Source: G965205725 sp965205725 (GTDB taxonomy: Bacteria; Pseudomonadota; Gammaproteobacteria; Pseudomonadales; Halieaceae). Taken from it: a stretch of 64,000 nucleotides of DNA. Within the stretch, counting starts at the first letter, position 1. Each line of letters begins with the position of its first letter. The stretch lies in assembly GCA_965205725.1 (NCBI GenBank), contig OZ242189.1, forward strand, positions 930,001 to 994,000, read 5' to 3'. Shown here in pieces: positions 25,692 to 35,060 of this stretch. The notes under the pieces are model-generated. The model was not told the DNA's origin and searched no databases. It was given only the letters and a program-made list of their open reading frames with translations. Position numbers and translations under genes: made by a program.

Positions 25692-28600
25692 ATGAGTAGC
25701 GAGACCAGTAAGAAAAAATTATTGCAGGAATTGGCGCAAATGATCGCCAGTAAGGCGGGCGAGAAACGATGCCTGCTGGTGGATGCGCTCGCCAGGGTAT
25801 TCTTTCGATCTTTTCCAGCGAATGACTTGCTGGATAGCAAACCGGATGATGTCTATGGGTTTATCTACGGCGCCTATCGGTCACTGGAGCGCTGGAACAG
25901 CCCGCACATTAAAGTCAGCCTGTTTACCCCGGACCTGGAGAAACACGGCTGGGAGAGCGCCCATAGTGTGGTGGTTATCCTGGCGCCGGATATGCCGTTT
26001 TTGCTGGACTCAGCCAGAGGGGAACTGAATCGGCGCAATGCCAGCATTCACAAGTTGCACGGACAAAACTTCAGCTTACAACGCGATAAACAGGGTCAGA
26101 TTACCAACCTGGAAGCCCGCTCCGATGCGGGTGAAAATGTGAGCCTCATCTACTTCGAAATCGACCGCTGTACCGACACCGCAGATATAGACGATACCGT
26201 CGCTGCGTTGCAGGACATTCTCGCCGAAGTCGCGTTGGTAGTGGATGACTTCAGCGCCATGCGCGATAAGCTGGTTGAGGTCAAGGCTCAGATAGAAAAT
26301 ACACCGACCATTGACGCTGAGCAGCGTGAAGAGAATGCCGTATTCGTCGATTGGCTGCTACAGAATCATATTACATTGCTGGGCTACGAGTGCCTCGGGG
26401 TCCAGCACAGCGGTAACAGTATCCGGGTTGTCGATATTGAGGAGAGCTGGCTCGGGGTATTGCGTCAGCGCCGTACCAGCGGAGTACAGGATTTACAGCA
26501 GAGCATAGGTATTCATCTCGCCGAAGATGCCTCACAGCATGCGCAGTTAACGTTTTCCAAATCGAGAATTCGCTCTCGTGTGCACCGCTTCGCCTATCCG
26601 GACTACATAGAAATCAATGAATTTGATGATTCGGGACGATTGAGTTTACAGCACCGCTTTATGGGCCTGTATACGTCCGTGGTATACACCCAGAGCCCTA
26701 CCAGCATTCCAATAGTTCGCAATAAAGTTTCGCAACTCATGCACAAGTCTGGCCTGGATCAAACAAATCACGAAGGCCGCGAGCTGGCTCGTGTGATCGA
26801 GTTGTTTCCACGCGACGAACTGTTTCACGCCACGGCGGAGGAGTTGTTTCCGATGGCCCGTGCTGTAAATCAGATCCAGGAAAGGCGGCAAACGCGACTC
26901 TTTGCCAGAGAAGTTGCTCACGGCAAATTTTTTACCTGCATGGTTTATATGCCGCGAGATCGATATACCACGGCGACCCGCATACAGATTGAAACTCTGC
27001 TGCGAGATGAGTTGGGGGCCCAGGCCAGTGAATTTCTGACCACATTTACCGAGTCCGTGTTGGTGCGAGTGTATTTTGTATTTCTTCTAAACCCGGATTC
27101 GTCTCGCAATACCAATGTATCCGAACTCGAACAGACCATTAAGCGGCTGACTCAGTCCTGGACTGATCGCCTGAGTGATCGTTTACTGGATCAATACGGA
27201 GAAGAACAGGGCAGTGCCTTGTTTGAGCGTTTTGGCGAGGGCTTTTCGGCAGGCTATCGCGACGATTTTGACCCGCGCATCGCAGTGATGGACATGGGGC
27301 GAATTCTGCGTGTTGTCGATGGCGAAGAGCTGGCGATGAGCTTTTACCGCACTCTCGCCGAAGCTGAAAACGAAGTCCATTTTCGCCTGTTTCATCGCGA
27401 TACCTCCCTGCCGTTGTCCGATGTCATCCCTGTGCTTGAAAATCTTGCACTGCGTGTGGTTGCAGAGAGTGCGTATAGAGTCAATGACAAAAAGGGCTGC
27501 TCAGTCTGGGTACAGGATTTTCGCTTGAGCTATTCGCTGGCAGAGCGAATAGAGCTGGAAAAAGTGCGCCACGACTTCACCGACGCTTTTGCACGTATTT
27601 GGTTTGGCGATGCGGAGAGTGACGCTTTTAACAAGTTGTTACTTGGGGTCCGCCTCAACTGGCGCGAAATTGCTCTGTTGCGCGCTCTGGCAAAATACCT
27701 CAAGCAAATTCAGTTCGGTTTTAGTACGGATTACATTGCCGAGACGCTCGCCGAGCACCAGCACATTACCGGTGCCATTGTGGAGCTATTCCTCACTCGC
27801 TTTGACCCCGGCTTCGAGGGCGATCAGGCTTGGCGCGATCAGCGGGAAGAGGCGATATACGAAGGTCTAATCACTGAGCTGGAGGGCCTGGAGAATCTTG
27901 GGCAAGATCGGATCGTCAGGCAGTTCATTGCTCTGATTCGAGCGACACTGCGCACTAATTTCTTTCAACTCGACACGCTGGGAGCCCAAAAGCCCTATTT
28001 TTCCTTTAAATTGCAGCCCGACTTGTTGCCCGAGATGCCTCAGCCGGTTCCGGCGTATGAGATTTTCGTCTATTCGCCTGCGGTGGAAGGTGTTCATTTG
28101 CGCGGCGGTAAGGTAGCGCGTGGTGGCTTGCGCTGGTCAGATAGGCACGAAGATTTCCGCACTGAGGTGCTTGGGTTGGTAAAGGCCCAGCAGGTCAAAA
28201 ATGCGGTCATCGTACCAGTGGGCGCCAAAGGTGGTTTTGTGGCTAAGCGACAACTGCACAACCCGAGTAGAGACGAATGGGAAAGGGAGGGCATCGCCTG
28301 TTATCAAACCTTCATTCGCGGCTTGCTGGATGTAACGGATAATATTGTTGATGACGCTATACGGCCGCCGCCACAGGTTGTACGGAAGGATGCTGATGAT
28401 ACCTATTTAGTTGTCGCTGCCGACAAAGGCACGGCTACCTTTTCTGACATCGCCAACGAAATTTCCAGCCAGTACGGACATTGGTTGGGAGATGCCTTCG
28501 CCTCGGGTGGCAGTGCCGGCTACGACCATAAGAAAATGGGAATTACCGCTCGCGGCGCCTGGATTTCGGTACAGCGACACTTCCGTGAAATGGGCCTGGA

Positions 28601-30524
28601 TATTCAGCAAACAGATTTCACCGTGGTTGGCGTGGGTGATATGGCCGGGGATGTGTTTGGCAATGGCATGTTGTTGTCAGAGCACATCCAGTTGACGGCC
28701 GCTTTCAACCACATGCATATATTCGTTGACCCGAATCCCGATTCAACCAGCAGCTACGGCGAGCGCAAACGCCTGTTCAGGTTGCCCCGATCATCCTGGT
28801 CAGATTATGACGAATCACTCATATCTCAGGGTGGTGGAATCTTTTCTCGCAATGCCAAATCAATTGATATTTCACCGCAAATGAAAGAGCGATTCTCAAT
28901 TGACGCGGCGCGGATGACGCCGGCTGAATTAATGCACGCCTTGCTTAAGTCGCCTGTTGATCTGTTGTGGAACGGCGGTATTGGTACTTATGTAAAGGCC
29001 ACTAGTGAACAGCATGTGGATGTAGGCGACAAGACCAATGACAGTATTCGGGTCAACGGCAGTGAACTGCAGTGCAAAGTAGTGGGAGAGGGCGGCAACC
29101 TGGGCTTAACCCAGTTGGGGCGAGTGGAATATTGTCTCAATGGTGGTCGTGCCAATACAGATTTTATCGACAACGCCGGGGGTGTGGATTGCTCCGACCA
29201 TGAAGTGAACATCAAAATATTACTCAATGCCGTCGTCGCTCGGGGTGATCTGACCGCCAAGCATCGCAATCAGTTACTGGAGGACATGACAGACAGTGTG
29301 GCTGAATCGGTATTACGCAATAATTATCATCAGGCTCAAGCCATTAGCCTGGCTGAAGCCGAGTCCGCCAAACGTGTTACTGAGTACAGTCGACTGATGA
29401 CCACTCTGGAAGATGCAGGTCGATTGGATCGGGAACTTGAATACCTGCCGACTCAGGAGGAAATGCAAGACCGCAAAGGGCAGGGAATAGGATTGACGAG
29501 GCCCGAGTTGTCTATCCTGATCTCCTATAGCAAGGGCATACTCAAAGAAGTGTTGATGGATTCCGAATTGCCCAATGACAGTTTTCTCGCGCGCGCGGCA
29601 GAGGGCGCATTTCCTTCGCAGTTGCTGCAAGACTATAGCGCAGAGGTACACAGTCATGGCCTGCGGCGCGAAATCATTGCAACACAACTTGCCAATGAGC
29701 TGATTAATCGAGTGGGCGTGAATTTCGTTGATCGACTGGTGAGCTCAACCGGCTGTACCCTGCCAGAGGTCGTCGCTGCCTATGCAACTGCTGCCGAAAT
29801 ATTTCAGTTGGATACACAGTGGCAGGCCGTTGAGGCCCTTGATCACCAGGTGGACAGCAGCGTGCAAATGGAGATGTTTATAGACATTGTGCGCCTTGCT
29901 CGTCGCGCCAGTCGCTGGTTGCTGCGCAATCGCAGACACAGCTTTGATCCCGCTGGTTTAATTGCCGAGTTCCAGCCTGGTGTGGCCGAGTTGGAGGCGG
30001 CCTTACCCGGCTTGGTTCAGGGCGACTCTGCGCAGCGAATACGACAGCGCTTTCAGCGCATGGCCGATCAGGGTGTTCACAGTGAGTTGGCGCAGTATGT
30101 GGCCGGGAGCCATTATCTGTACACATCCATGAGTATTGTTGCTGCGGCGCGAGACTGTGAAGCCAGTAATCTGGAGGTAGCAGAGCTGTACTTTACTTTG
30201 GGTGAAGAGCTGGAGTTACACTGGTTTGCGGGCCTGATTACTGACGTTAAGGTAGAGAATGAATGGCAGGCTCTGGCGCGAGACAGTTATCTGGAAGATT
30301 TGGAGTGGCAACAGCGTTCACTGGCAGTGGGCGCGCTGAAACATGTCTGCGAAAAGCGCGACGCGAGCCTGTGTATAGAGCGCTGGATCGAGCAGGAGCA
30401 AATTCTGGTCAATCGGTGGCGCAGCATGCTCATCCAACTGCACGCCACCGAGCAGCCGGATTTCGCGATGTTCGCGGTGGCTAATCGCGAGCTATTGGAT
30501 TTAGCCCAGAGTAGCCTTAACTAG
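25692..30524 (+). CDS. gdhB: NAD-specific glutamate dehydrogenase (large, about 180 kDa class)
   Basis: About 1610 residues, the size of the L_180 class that oxidises glutamate to 2-oxoglutarate and ammonium. The catalytic core lies near residues 800-1150: GGLRWSDRHEDFRTEVLGLV, QVKNAVIVPVGAKGGFV with the catalytic lysine, and the NAD-fold VVGVGDMAGDVFGNGML. The long N-terminal part holds the regulatory ACT-like domains. The ATG at 25692 is chosen because GAGAA lies just before it; an in-frame ATG at 25659 would add 11 residues. The gene stands alone and is divergent from the moxR operon. Confidence 0.95.
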   Translation: MSSETSKKKLLQELAQMIASKAGEKRCLLVDALARVFFRSFPANDLLDSKPDDVYGFIYGAYRSLERWNSPHIKVSLFTPDLEKHGWESAHSVVVILAPDMPFLLDSARGELNRRNASIHKLHGQNFSLQRDKQGQITNLEARSDAGENVSLIYFEIDRCTDTADIDDTVAALQDILAEVALVVDDFSAMRDKLVEVKAQIENTPTIDAEQREENAVFVDWLLQNHITLLGYECLGVQHSGNSIRVVDIEESWLGVLRQRRTSGVQDLQQSIGIHLAEDASQHAQLTFSKSRIRSRVHRFAYPDYIEINEFDDSGRLSLQHRFMGLYTSVVYTQSPTSIPIVRNKVSQLMHKSGLDQTNHEGRELARVIELFPRDELFHATAEELFPMARAVNQIQERRQTRLFAREVAHGKFFTCMVYMPRDRYTTATRIQIETLLRDELGAQASEFLTTFTESVLVRVYFVFLLNPDSSRNTNVSELEQTIKRLTQSWTDRLSDRLLDQYGEEQGSALFERFGEGFSAGYRDDFDPRIAVMDMGRILRVVDGEELAMSFYRTLAEAENEVHFRLFHRDTSLPLSDVIPVLENLALRVVAESAYRVNDKKGCSVWVQDFRLSYSLAERIELEKVRHDFTDAFARIWFGDAESDAFNKLLLGVRLNWREIALLRALAKYLKQIQFGFSTDYIAETLAEHQHITGAIVELFLTRFDPGFEGDQAWRDQREEAIYEGLITELEGLENLGQDRIVRQFIALIRATLRTNFFQLDTLGAQKPYFSFKLQPDLLPEMPQPVPAYEIFVYSPAVEGVHLRGGKVARGGLRWSDRHEDFRTEVLGLVKAQQVKNAVIVPVGAKGGFVAKRQLHNPSRDEWEREGIACYQTFIRGLLDVTDNIVDDAIRPPPQVVRKDADDTYLVVAADKGTATFSDIANEISSQYGHWLGDAFASGGSAGYDHKKMGITARGAWISVQRHFREMGLDIQQTDFTVVGVGDMAGDVFGNGMLLSEHIQLTAAFNHMHIFVDPNPDSTSSYGERKRLFRLPRSSWSDYDESLISQGGGIFSRNAKSIDISPQMKERFSIDAARMTPAELMHALLKSPVDLLWNGGIGTYVKATSEQHVDVGDKTNDSIRVNGSELQCKVVGEGGNLGLTQLGRVEYCLNGGRANTDFIDNAGGVDCSDHEVNIKILLNAVVARGDLTAKHRNQLLEDMTDSVAESVLRNNYHQAQAISLAEAESAKRVTEYSRLMTTLEDAGRLDRELEYLPTQEEMQDRKGQGIGLTRPELSILISYSKGILKEVLMDSELPNDSFLARAAEGAFPSQLLQDYSAEVHSHGLRREIIATQLANELINRVGVNFVDRLVSSTGCTLPEVVAAYATAAEIFQLDTQWQAVEALDHQVDSSVQMEMFIDIVRLARRASRWLLRNRRHSFDPAGLIAEFQPGVAELEAALPGLVQGDSAQRIRQRFQRMADQGVHSELAQYVAGSHYLYTSMSIVAAARDCEASNLEVAELYFTLGEELELHWFAGLITDVKVENEWQALARDSYLEDLEWQQRSLAVGALKHVCEKRDASLCIERWIEQEQILVNRWRSMLIQLHATEQPDFAMFAVANRELLDLAQSSLN

Positions 30525-30550
30525 GCGCTGTGAGGCGAGTTTACAAGCCG

Positions 30551-30748
30551 CTAGGCGGTTTTGTGTATCGCCGAGACACCGGTTAAGCCATCCCATTGAT
30601 CGCTGCGTCCCTCGCGCCAGCCAGAGAGCCAAAATTGCCTGACCTGCTCTGCTTCGTGGGGGCAGTCCTCGCTGGAGCGACCACCTAAACCGGCTTGATA
30701 ACCGCGCTGAAAAGCGCGTTCGTTCATATCCCGTTTTTGTCTGCGCAT
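30551..30748 (-). CDS. rmf: Ribosome modulation factor
   Basis: A 65-residue basic protein that dimerises 70S ribosomes into inactive 100S particles in stationary phase. MRRQKRDMNERAFQRGYQAG and the CP..A..R..WLSGWREGRSD pattern match RMF. GAGGT precedes the ATG. It is convergent with gdhB; a short GC hairpin (CCGC TAG GCGG) between the two genes could terminate either. Confidence 0.95.
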   Translation of the reverse strand: MRRQKRDMNERAFQRGYQAGLGGRSSEDCPHEAEQVRQFWLSGWREGRSDQWDGLTGVSAIHKTA

Positions 30749-30871
30749 TGAGCTACCTCGTCTGCTGCAAACTCCATCTAATCAGAGTATAGCCTCAGCG
30801 TCGACTATCAATTTGTTATAACCAATAAAACCGTTATAGTGACGCGCGTTGTTCTCGGAGGAACTCTGCAC

Positions 30872-33022
30872 TTGAAGTCCGACCAGCCTTGGTTTTGCAC
30901 CTGCCCAAAAGGGCTTGAAAGTTTGCTGATGGACGAGCTCTCCTCGCTGGGGGCTGAATCTTTGCGAGAAACCGTTGGCGGCTGCCATTTTAAGGGCAGC
31001 CTGGCTGTGGCCTATCGCACCGCTTTGTGGAGCCGTCTCGCCAACCGATTGCTGCTGCCGGTTGGCCTGTTTTCAGTGGCAGACAGCGACAGCCTTCTGC
31101 TTGGAATTTTGGCAGTGCCGTGGGCGGATTACATGTCGGAGAGATGCGGCTTTGTCGTCGATTTCAGCGGGCAAAATAGCTCGATTCGCAACACCCGGTA
31201 TGGCGCGCAGGTTTGTAAAGACGGCATTGTGGACTATTTTTCCAGGCGCGGTGGCGGCAGGCCTTCGGTGCAGCGCAACGACCCCGAGGTGCGTATTAAT
31301 GTCCGTTTGCGCAAAGGGCAAGCGGAGGTGTTCATCGACTTTACCGGTATTAGTTTACACCAGCGAGGCTTTCGCTCCCAGCAGGGGGCGGCCCCGCTCA
31401 AGGAAAATCTGGCGGCCGCCATTTTGATGCGAGCAGATTGGCCCGGCATTGCCGCGCGCGGCGGTGCACTCATAGACCCTATGTGTGGCTCGGGAACCGT
31501 GTTGCTGGAGGCCGCGGCAATGGTGGCAGGTATTGCACCTGGCTCGGCGCGGCGGCACTGGGGTTTTGAGAATTTGAAAATACACAATCCCTCCCAGTGG
31601 CAGACGATTCGCAATGAGGCAGTAAACCGGGCCGAACGGTCCCTCGCAGCCGAACTGCCTGAAATTCGCGGCTATGACGCCGACCCCAGGGTTATAGGCA
31701 AAGCACAGGCCAATATTGAGGCGGCAGGGTTGCAAAAAGTGGTGCGGGTCAGTGTTAAACCGCTGCATAAACTAGTTAAACCCAGCCACAAACCCCTGCC
31801 ACACGGCCTGGTGATCAGTAATCCTCCCTACGGTGAGCGTCTGGGAGAACGTGCAGAACTGCGCCCCTTGTACCGGCAACTGGGAGATGTTTTTCAGCGT
31901 GAATTTGCCGGCTGGCAGGCCGCCGTGCTGACCTCGGAAAAGGAACTGGGCATGGCCGTGGGTCTGCGCAGCCACAAACGCTATGCGCTGTATAACGGAG
32001 CCTTGCCAGTGAGTTTGTTGTTGTTTGATCTCAGGCAGGTGCAAGCGTTGCCCGAGCGAGCTGAGCAAGCTCCAGAGCGGCTGTCTGAAGGTGCGCAAAT
32101 GCTGCTGAACCGCCTGCGCAAAAACCGTAAGCAGTGGGCGGCCTGGGCCAGAAAAAGACAGATCGAGTGCTACCGGGTATACGATGCCGATATGCCGGAG
32201 TATGCGGTCAGCATCGACTGTTATGGTGAGTACCTGCATGTTGCGGAATACAAAGCACCCAAAACCGTGAATGAGTCCGATGCGGATCGACGGATGCAGA
32301 AAATCCGGCAAGTGATACCCGTCGCCTTCGACATAGCCCCTGAAAATATCCTCTACAAGCGCAGAGAGCGGCAGCGTGGCAGTCAGCAGTATCAGCGCCA
32401 AAACTATAAAGGCGAGTTTGTGCCGGTACGCGAGGGACGAGCCCGGCTGCTGGTCAACCTCCATGATTATCTGGACACCGGCCTGTTTTTGGACCACCGG
32501 CCACTGCGCTTGAAGATTGCAACGGAAGCTAAAGACAAGCGATTTTTAAACTTGTTCTGCTATACCGCTACCGCCTCGGTGCATGCGGCACTCGGAGGTG
32601 CGCATGAAACCACCAGTGTTGATATGTCCAGGACATACCTGGACTGGGCCAGGCGCAATTTCAAGGCGAATGATCAGGGGGGTGCACGGCACCCATTGAT
32701 TCAAGCTGATTGTCTAAAGTGGCTGACAGAAAGTGATGGGCAATTCGACTTGATCCTGCTGGACCCACCCAGTTTTTCCAACTCGAAAAGAATGGCAGGG
32801 AGCTTCGACATTCAGCGCGACCATCTGCAATTGTTGGAGGCGACTGTCGCTCGTTTGGCTACCGGCGGCCGGCTTTATTTTTCCAGCAACCTGCGCAGCT
32901 TCAAGCTGGACTCAGCCGTCGGCGAACGGTGGAAGGTGGTGGATATTTCGTCAGCAACCGTCGATGACGACTTTGCAAGAAGGGCGACTATTCACCGCTG
33001 TTGGCAGATCGAAAAAGAGTAG
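30872..33022 (+). CDS. rlmKL: Bifunctional 23S rRNA methyltransferase RlmKL (m7G2069/m2G2445)
   Basis: A 716-residue fusion of RlmL and RlmK. The TTG at 30872 is preferred because GGAGG lies about 10 nt before it and PWFCTCPKGLESLLMDEL then begins the protein as in the family; a GTG at 30839 is possible. Order: THUMP domain (about 40-160), RlmL methyltransferase with DPMCGSGTVLLEAA and SNPPYGERLG, then the RlmK domain with LNLFCYTATASVHAA and LLDPPSFSNSKRM. The rmf-rlmKL pairing is conserved in gammaproteobacteria. Confidence 0.95.
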   Translation: MKSDQPWFCTCPKGLESLLMDELSSLGAESLRETVGGCHFKGSLAVAYRTALWSRLANRLLLPVGLFSVADSDSLLLGILAVPWADYMSERCGFVVDFSGQNSSIRNTRYGAQVCKDGIVDYFSRRGGGRPSVQRNDPEVRINVRLRKGQAEVFIDFTGISLHQRGFRSQQGAAPLKENLAAAILMRADWPGIAARGGALIDPMCGSGTVLLEAAAMVAGIAPGSARRHWGFENLKIHNPSQWQTIRNEAVNRAERSLAAELPEIRGYDADPRVIGKAQANIEAAGLQKVVRVSVKPLHKLVKPSHKPLPHGLVISNPPYGERLGERAELRPLYRQLGDVFQREFAGWQAAVLTSEKELGMAVGLRSHKRYALYNGALPVSLLLFDLRQVQALPERAEQAPERLSEGAQMLLNRLRKNRKQWAAWARKRQIECYRVYDADMPEYAVSIDCYGEYLHVAEYKAPKTVNESDADRRMQKIRQVIPVAFDIAPENILYKRRERQRGSQQYQRQNYKGEFVPVREGRARLLVNLHDYLDTGLFLDHRPLRLKIATEAKDKRFLNLFCYTATASVHAALGGAHETTSVDMSRTYLDWARRNFKANDQGGARHPLIQADCLKWLTESDGQFDLILLDPPSFSNSKRMAGSFDIQRDHLQLLEATVARLATGGRLYFSSNLRSFKLDSAVGERWKVVDISSATVDDDFARRATIHRCWQIEKE

Positions 33023-33184
33023 AGGCTTCAAAAATATGACGCTTCTGTGAATTCAAAAAAGAAAACCAGCGTAATTCCAAAGGCTTGCAGGTCAGCGGCT
33101 GCTAACGAAATCAGGGTTTTTTATTCACACCCGTTGCCCAAACCTCTATATTTATAGGGTTTTACAAACCGCGCTCGACAAAAC

Positions 33185-33333
33185 TCTATAAAAAATATGT
33201 AAGTCATTGATTTTTATAGACAGGGACAAACTTAAAGTAAATTCTAGGTGTGGTGTGAAATGGCCCCTGTCTGCTGTTATCCACAGGGGAGGGCATAATT
33301 TCCCCCATACTTATGCACAGAAAATGTGGGTAA
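33185..33333. promoter_or_regulatory. Non-coding segment with DnaA-box-like sites and inverted repeats
   Basis: In the 459-bp gap between rlmKL and the flavodoxin gene, TTATCCACA (33277-33285) is a perfect DnaA box and TTATGCACA (33311-33319) fits TTATNCACA. TGTGGGTAA (33325-33333) is a one-mismatch site on the other strand. Upstream is an AT-rich tract with a perfect 10-bp inverted repeat, TCTATAAAAA (33185-33194) and TTTTTATAGA (33211-33220). CCCCTGT (33264-33270) and ACAGGGG (33283-33289) flank the first box. DnaA binding is inferred from sequence only. Confidence 0.45.
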
Positions 33334-33481
33334 CTCAACCTGATTCATGTAGCGCCACCGACTTTACCCATCGCTTGCAAAATGGTTGTCGCTGACCATG
33401 CCGGCTGGGCGTTACTTTAGCAGTCAGCAGCCATGGTCTACGGGTACTCACAGATGCGTCTGTTATTGGTAGTATGACCGG

Positions 33482-33940
33482 ATGGTAAAAAAGCTGCTCA
33501 TTGTCTATCACTCCCAAAGCGGGGCAACGGCGCAATTGGCCGCTGCGGTAAAACGCGGCGCAGCCCGTGAAACTGACATCGAGATCGTGTGTCAGCGAGC
33601 CTGGGATTGTAGCGTTCAGCCATTGGTGGACTGCGATGGATTTTTGCTCGGTCTGGCCGAAAATTCAGGTTTTGCTGCGGGCTCTGCCAAGGATTTTTTA
33701 GATCGAATTTATTATCCCGCGCAAGCCCTGGCGCCTCACAAGCCCTACGGCTTGTTTATCAGTGCTGGCAACGATGGCAGGGGGGCGGTTAGCCAGCTAG
33801 ACAGGATATTTATCGGGGTGCCGATGAAAGCAGTGGTCGAGCCCATTATTTGCCGAGGTGAGCCGGATGCCCGTGCACTCCAGCGCTGTGAGGACCTTGG
33901 GCACACCCTGGCTGCGGGTCTGGTTTTTGGTATCTATTAG
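33482..33940 (+). CDS. Flavodoxin-like NAD(P)H-dependent oxidoreductase or flavodoxin
   Basis: A 152-residue flavodoxin-fold protein. The FMN phosphate loop is YHSQSGATAQLA near residues 9-20, and DGFLLGLAENSGFAAGSAKD and GLFISAGNDGRGA fit the two loops around the flavin ring. No redox partner is next to it, so its role is open. It reads away from the LysR gene on its right. Confidence 0.8.
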   Translation: MVKKLLIVYHSQSGATAQLAAAVKRGAARETDIEIVCQRAWDCSVQPLVDCDGFLLGLAENSGFAAGSAKDFLDRIYYPAQALAPHKPYGLFISAGNDGRGAVSQLDRIFIGVPMKAVVEPIICRGEPDARALQRCEDLGHTLAAGLVFGIY

Positions 33941-34066
33941 AGTGTTCAGGAATTTGACAACATGGCTGAAGCTGCGTTGCAGCGGCAGTACCTATACCCT
34001 TGATCACGAGGGCTTTGCTGCAAACAGCCAAAGCATTGCCCACTGGCATGGCAAGTTGCCCGAGTC

Positions 34067-34927
34067 CTAGTACAGCTCGTCTATGAAGGCACTGGCGGCG
34101 TTACTCAGGCTGCGCCGCTGGTGATAAATGTAGCCTAAATGTCGCTGCGGCGCTGAGGTGGTCACTGTCAGGGCGACCAGGCTGTCGTCCAGCATGGAGC
34201 GAGGCAATACGGTCCAGCCGAGGCCAATTGATGCCATCATGCGGATTGTTTCCAGGTAATTGGTTGACATCGAGATATTGAGCGTCAAATTGGCCCGATC
34301 AAAAATGGCTTTGGCAATTTGACCTGTGTACGTATTCATACCCGGCAGAATGACTGGATAGTTGGTCAGGGTTGCAAGACTGAGGTCATCTTTATCAGCC
34401 AGCCAATGGTCTTTGGACACCATAAAATCGAGAGGGTCAGGCCATATCGACTTCGAGACCATTGAATGATCCCCGCCCGGAGCAAGAGTAATGACCGCTA
34501 GCTCCAGCTTTCCCTGCATGACCTGTTCATAGGCTTGCTCCGAATCCATAAAGGCAACGTCGAGTTTCACTTGCGGATACTCTTGGCTAAAGCGCCGCAG
34601 CACCGGGGGCAACCGGTGCAGGCCAATGTGATGGCTGGTGCCCAGGAGCAGCCGGCCAGTGACATTGCCGGACAAATCCCGCACAGCCTGTTCAGCCTGT
34701 TCCAGATTCCGGATGATGGTTTGTGCGTGCGGCATAAGGGCAGAGCCCGCTTCAGTGAGGCTGACACTGCGGCCAATTCGATCAAACAAGGATTTTCCCA
34801 ACTGGGCTTCCAGCACCGCTACCCGTTTACTCACAGCGGGTTGAGTCAGGTGCAATTTCTCCGCAGCCATTGAAAATGAATGCTCTTCAGCGACTTTGAG
34901 GAAGGCCTTCAAATTTTGAGTATCCAT
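34067..34927 (-). CDS. LysR-family transcriptional regulator, divergent from leuC
   Basis: A 286-residue LysR protein from the ATG at 34927 (MDTQNLKAFLKVAEEHSFS); the frame stays open upstream but the family start is here. The N-terminal helix-turn-helix is SMAAEKLHLTQPAVSKRVAVL near 19-39, followed by the linker helix and the effector domain. It is transcribed divergently from leuCDB, with a 15-bp palindrome in the gap, so it very likely controls leucine synthesis and perhaps itself. Confidence 0.9.
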   Translation of the reverse strand: MDTQNLKAFLKVAEEHSFSMAAEKLHLTQPAVSKRVAVLEAQLGKSLFDRIGRSVSLTEAGSALMPHAQTIIRNLEQAEQAVRDLSGNVTGRLLLGTSHHIGLHRLPPVLRRFSQEYPQVKLDVAFMDSEQAYEQVMQGKLELAVITLAPGGDHSMVSKSIWPDPLDFMVSKDHWLADKDDLSLATLTNYPVILPGMNTYTGQIAKAIFDRANLTLNISMSTNYLETIRMMASIGLGWTVLPRSMLDDSLVALTVTTSAPQRHLGYIYHQRRSLSNAASAFIDELY

Positions 34928-34956
34928 AGAGTGAGTGTATCTGGGGTCATATTTGT

Positions 34957-34971
34957 ATTCCAGTCTGGAAT
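34957..34971. promoter_or_regulatory. LysR-type operator (T-N11-A palindrome)
   Basis: ATTCCAG-T-CTGGAAT is a perfect 15-bp inverted repeat with the T-N11-A pattern, in the gap between the LysR gene and leuC. It is centred about 65 bp upstream of the start predicted from the leuC promoter, the classic LysR recognition position. Confidence 0.7.
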
Positions 34972-34993
34972 TTAATAGATAAAAAATGTGAAT

Positions 34994-35022
34994 TTGTTTT
35001 ATTCGGCAAGGGCCACTAGAAT
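34994..35022 (+). promoter_or_regulatory. Predicted leuC promoter
   Basis: TTGTTT at 34994-34999 and TAGAAT at 35017-35022 are 17 bp apart. The weak -35 fits a promoter that needs an activator. Confidence 0.55.
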
Positions 35023-35060
35023 CGCGTAATGAATGGGTTAAACACTGGACAGGTACTTGC

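Noticed and set aside
31772..32497. 241-residue minus-strand open frame inside rlmKL
   Set aside because: It has no recognisable motif and lies entirely opposite the conserved methyltransferase domains.
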